DNA from: Pseudomonadota bacterium
Lineage (GTDB): Bacteria; Pseudomonadota; Gammaproteobacteria; Burkholderiales; Methylophilaceae
Reading direction: 5' to 3'
NCBI GenBank assembly: GCA_029549705.1
Contig: JAKPIR010000077.1
Span: forward strand, 1-7,195
DNA: 7,195 bases
Part shown: positions 6,697-7,195 of the stretch, piece by piece
Layout of the letters: each line of letters opens with the position of its first letter
How positions within the stretch are numbered: the first letter of the stretch is position 1
The notes under the pieces: model-generated
The model's database searches: none
Told to the model about the DNA's origin: nothing
What the model saw: only the letters and a program-made list of their open reading frames with translations
Translations under genes and position numbers: made by a program

Positions 6697-7195
6697 TTAT
6701 GCAAATGCTGAAATTTTATGTTGGCGCAGTTTTTCGTACGCGGTCAATAGTTTTTGATGCATGTGGCTACCTTCCATATTGTCACCTAAATTATTTAAGC
6801 CAAAATACTGCGCTTGCTGTGAAATAAGTTGCTGCGCCTGTTGAAAAACATCTTGGCCATACATCAGTTGCAAGTTAGCTTCAAAGTGTACGCTACCGTT
6901 AAGCTCAATATCTAATTGTAGGATGTTGGCAACACAGCGGTATACGCTTGCACGGTATGGCGTAATCTCGTTAAATTGCGCTAACCAGGCACAGCCATCC
7001 AATGTTTCTACAATGCGCCCGCTCGCTAATGCAGCAAGCGTTTTAAGCTCACCCACGCGTAAATCAGCCCAAGTAGTGTTCGGATCAGCACATAGGCCAA
7101 TTAATGTGGTCACGGGCAACTCTTCTGCCAAATCTAAATCGAGCAAAATTTCTAGTAATGCAGCAGACTCCACTGACTTTAGATTTTGTAACTTT
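6697..7195 (-). CDS. ycaO: YcaO, C-terminal part (5' end outside window)
   Basis: This is the C-terminal part, about 165 residues, of a YcaO-type protein. E. coli YcaO is linked to beta-methylthiolation of ribosomal protein S12 together with RimO; its N-terminal ATP-binding YcaO domain would lie beyond the window edge, and this C-terminal region is a TPR-like helical domain. The match to the E. coli C-terminus, recalled and not searched, is distinctive: 'WADLRVGELKTLAALASG' at about 7072-7017, 'YRC' near 6940, 'MYGQDV' near 6860, 'YFGL' near 6800 and 'HQKLLTAYEKLRQHK' at 6759-6715. The frame is open to the window edge (in-frame KLQNLKS precedes the GTG at 7173), so that GTG is an internal valine and not the start. 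The RIO kinase gene follows after 12 nt. Whether the protein also has the OsmC-like extra domain found in some relatives cannot be seen. Confidence 0.85.
   Translation of the reverse strand, partial: KLQNLKSVESAALLEILLDLDLAEELPVTTLIGLCADPNTTWADLRVGELKTLAALASGRIVETLDGCAWLAQFNEITPYRASVYRCVANILQLDIELNGSVHFEANLQLMYGQDVFQQAQQLISQQAQYFGLNNLGDNMEGSHMHQKLLTAYEKLRQHKISAFA

Noticed and set aside
7171..7173. GTG as the start of a 158-residue hypothetical protein
   Set aside because: The frame is open to the window edge and the protein matches only the C-terminal part of YcaO, so the GTG is internal.

Overview
The window looks like chromosomal core sequence from a gram-negative proteobacterium of moderate GC content. 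The type IV pilus ATPase PilU, the RimO-associated protein YcaO and the MnmC/MnmD tRNA wobble-modification enzymes together point to the beta/gamma-proteobacteria. My best guess is a betaproteobacterium of the Methylophilaceae type, but this is an impression from protein flavour and not a phylogenetic result. No tRNA, rRNA, insertion sequence, phage gene or CRISPR array is visible.

Layout. Positions 1-456 on the plus strand hold the 3' end of an EamA/DMT-type membrane transporter. Every other gene is on the minus strand. Reading right to left in transcription order: (i) the C-terminal part of ycaO (6697 to the window edge), followed after 12 nt by a RIO1-type serine protein kinase (5821-6684); (ii) a 272-nt intergenic gap with a strong hairpin plus T-tract oriented for the plus strand; (iii) mnmD (4829-5548) and mnmC (3634-4839), overlapping by 11 nt, then, 29 nt later, a TPR protein with an O-GlcNAc-transferase-like catalytic domain (1700-3604); (iv) a 132-nt gap and pilU (464-1567), which ends tail-to-tail with the transporter only 7 nt away.

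How the genes relate. YcaO (ribosomal protein S12 methylthiolation in E. coli), the RIO kinase, and MnmD plus MnmC (the last two steps of mnm5(s2)U synthesis at tRNA position 34) all bear on the translation apparatus, or may do so. The OGT-like protein and PilU are different in theme. Their adjacency allows, but does not show, glycosylation of a surface or pilus protein.

The most notable points are the two-gene form of an enzyme that is one fused polypeptide in E. coli, an orphan-looking plus-strand terminator hairpin with no gene in front of it, an apparent insertion of about 13 residues in the OGT catalytic domain, and pilU without pilT beside it. I found no convincing sign of a wholly new system. 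The genes are intact members of known families, apart from the two cut by the window ends.
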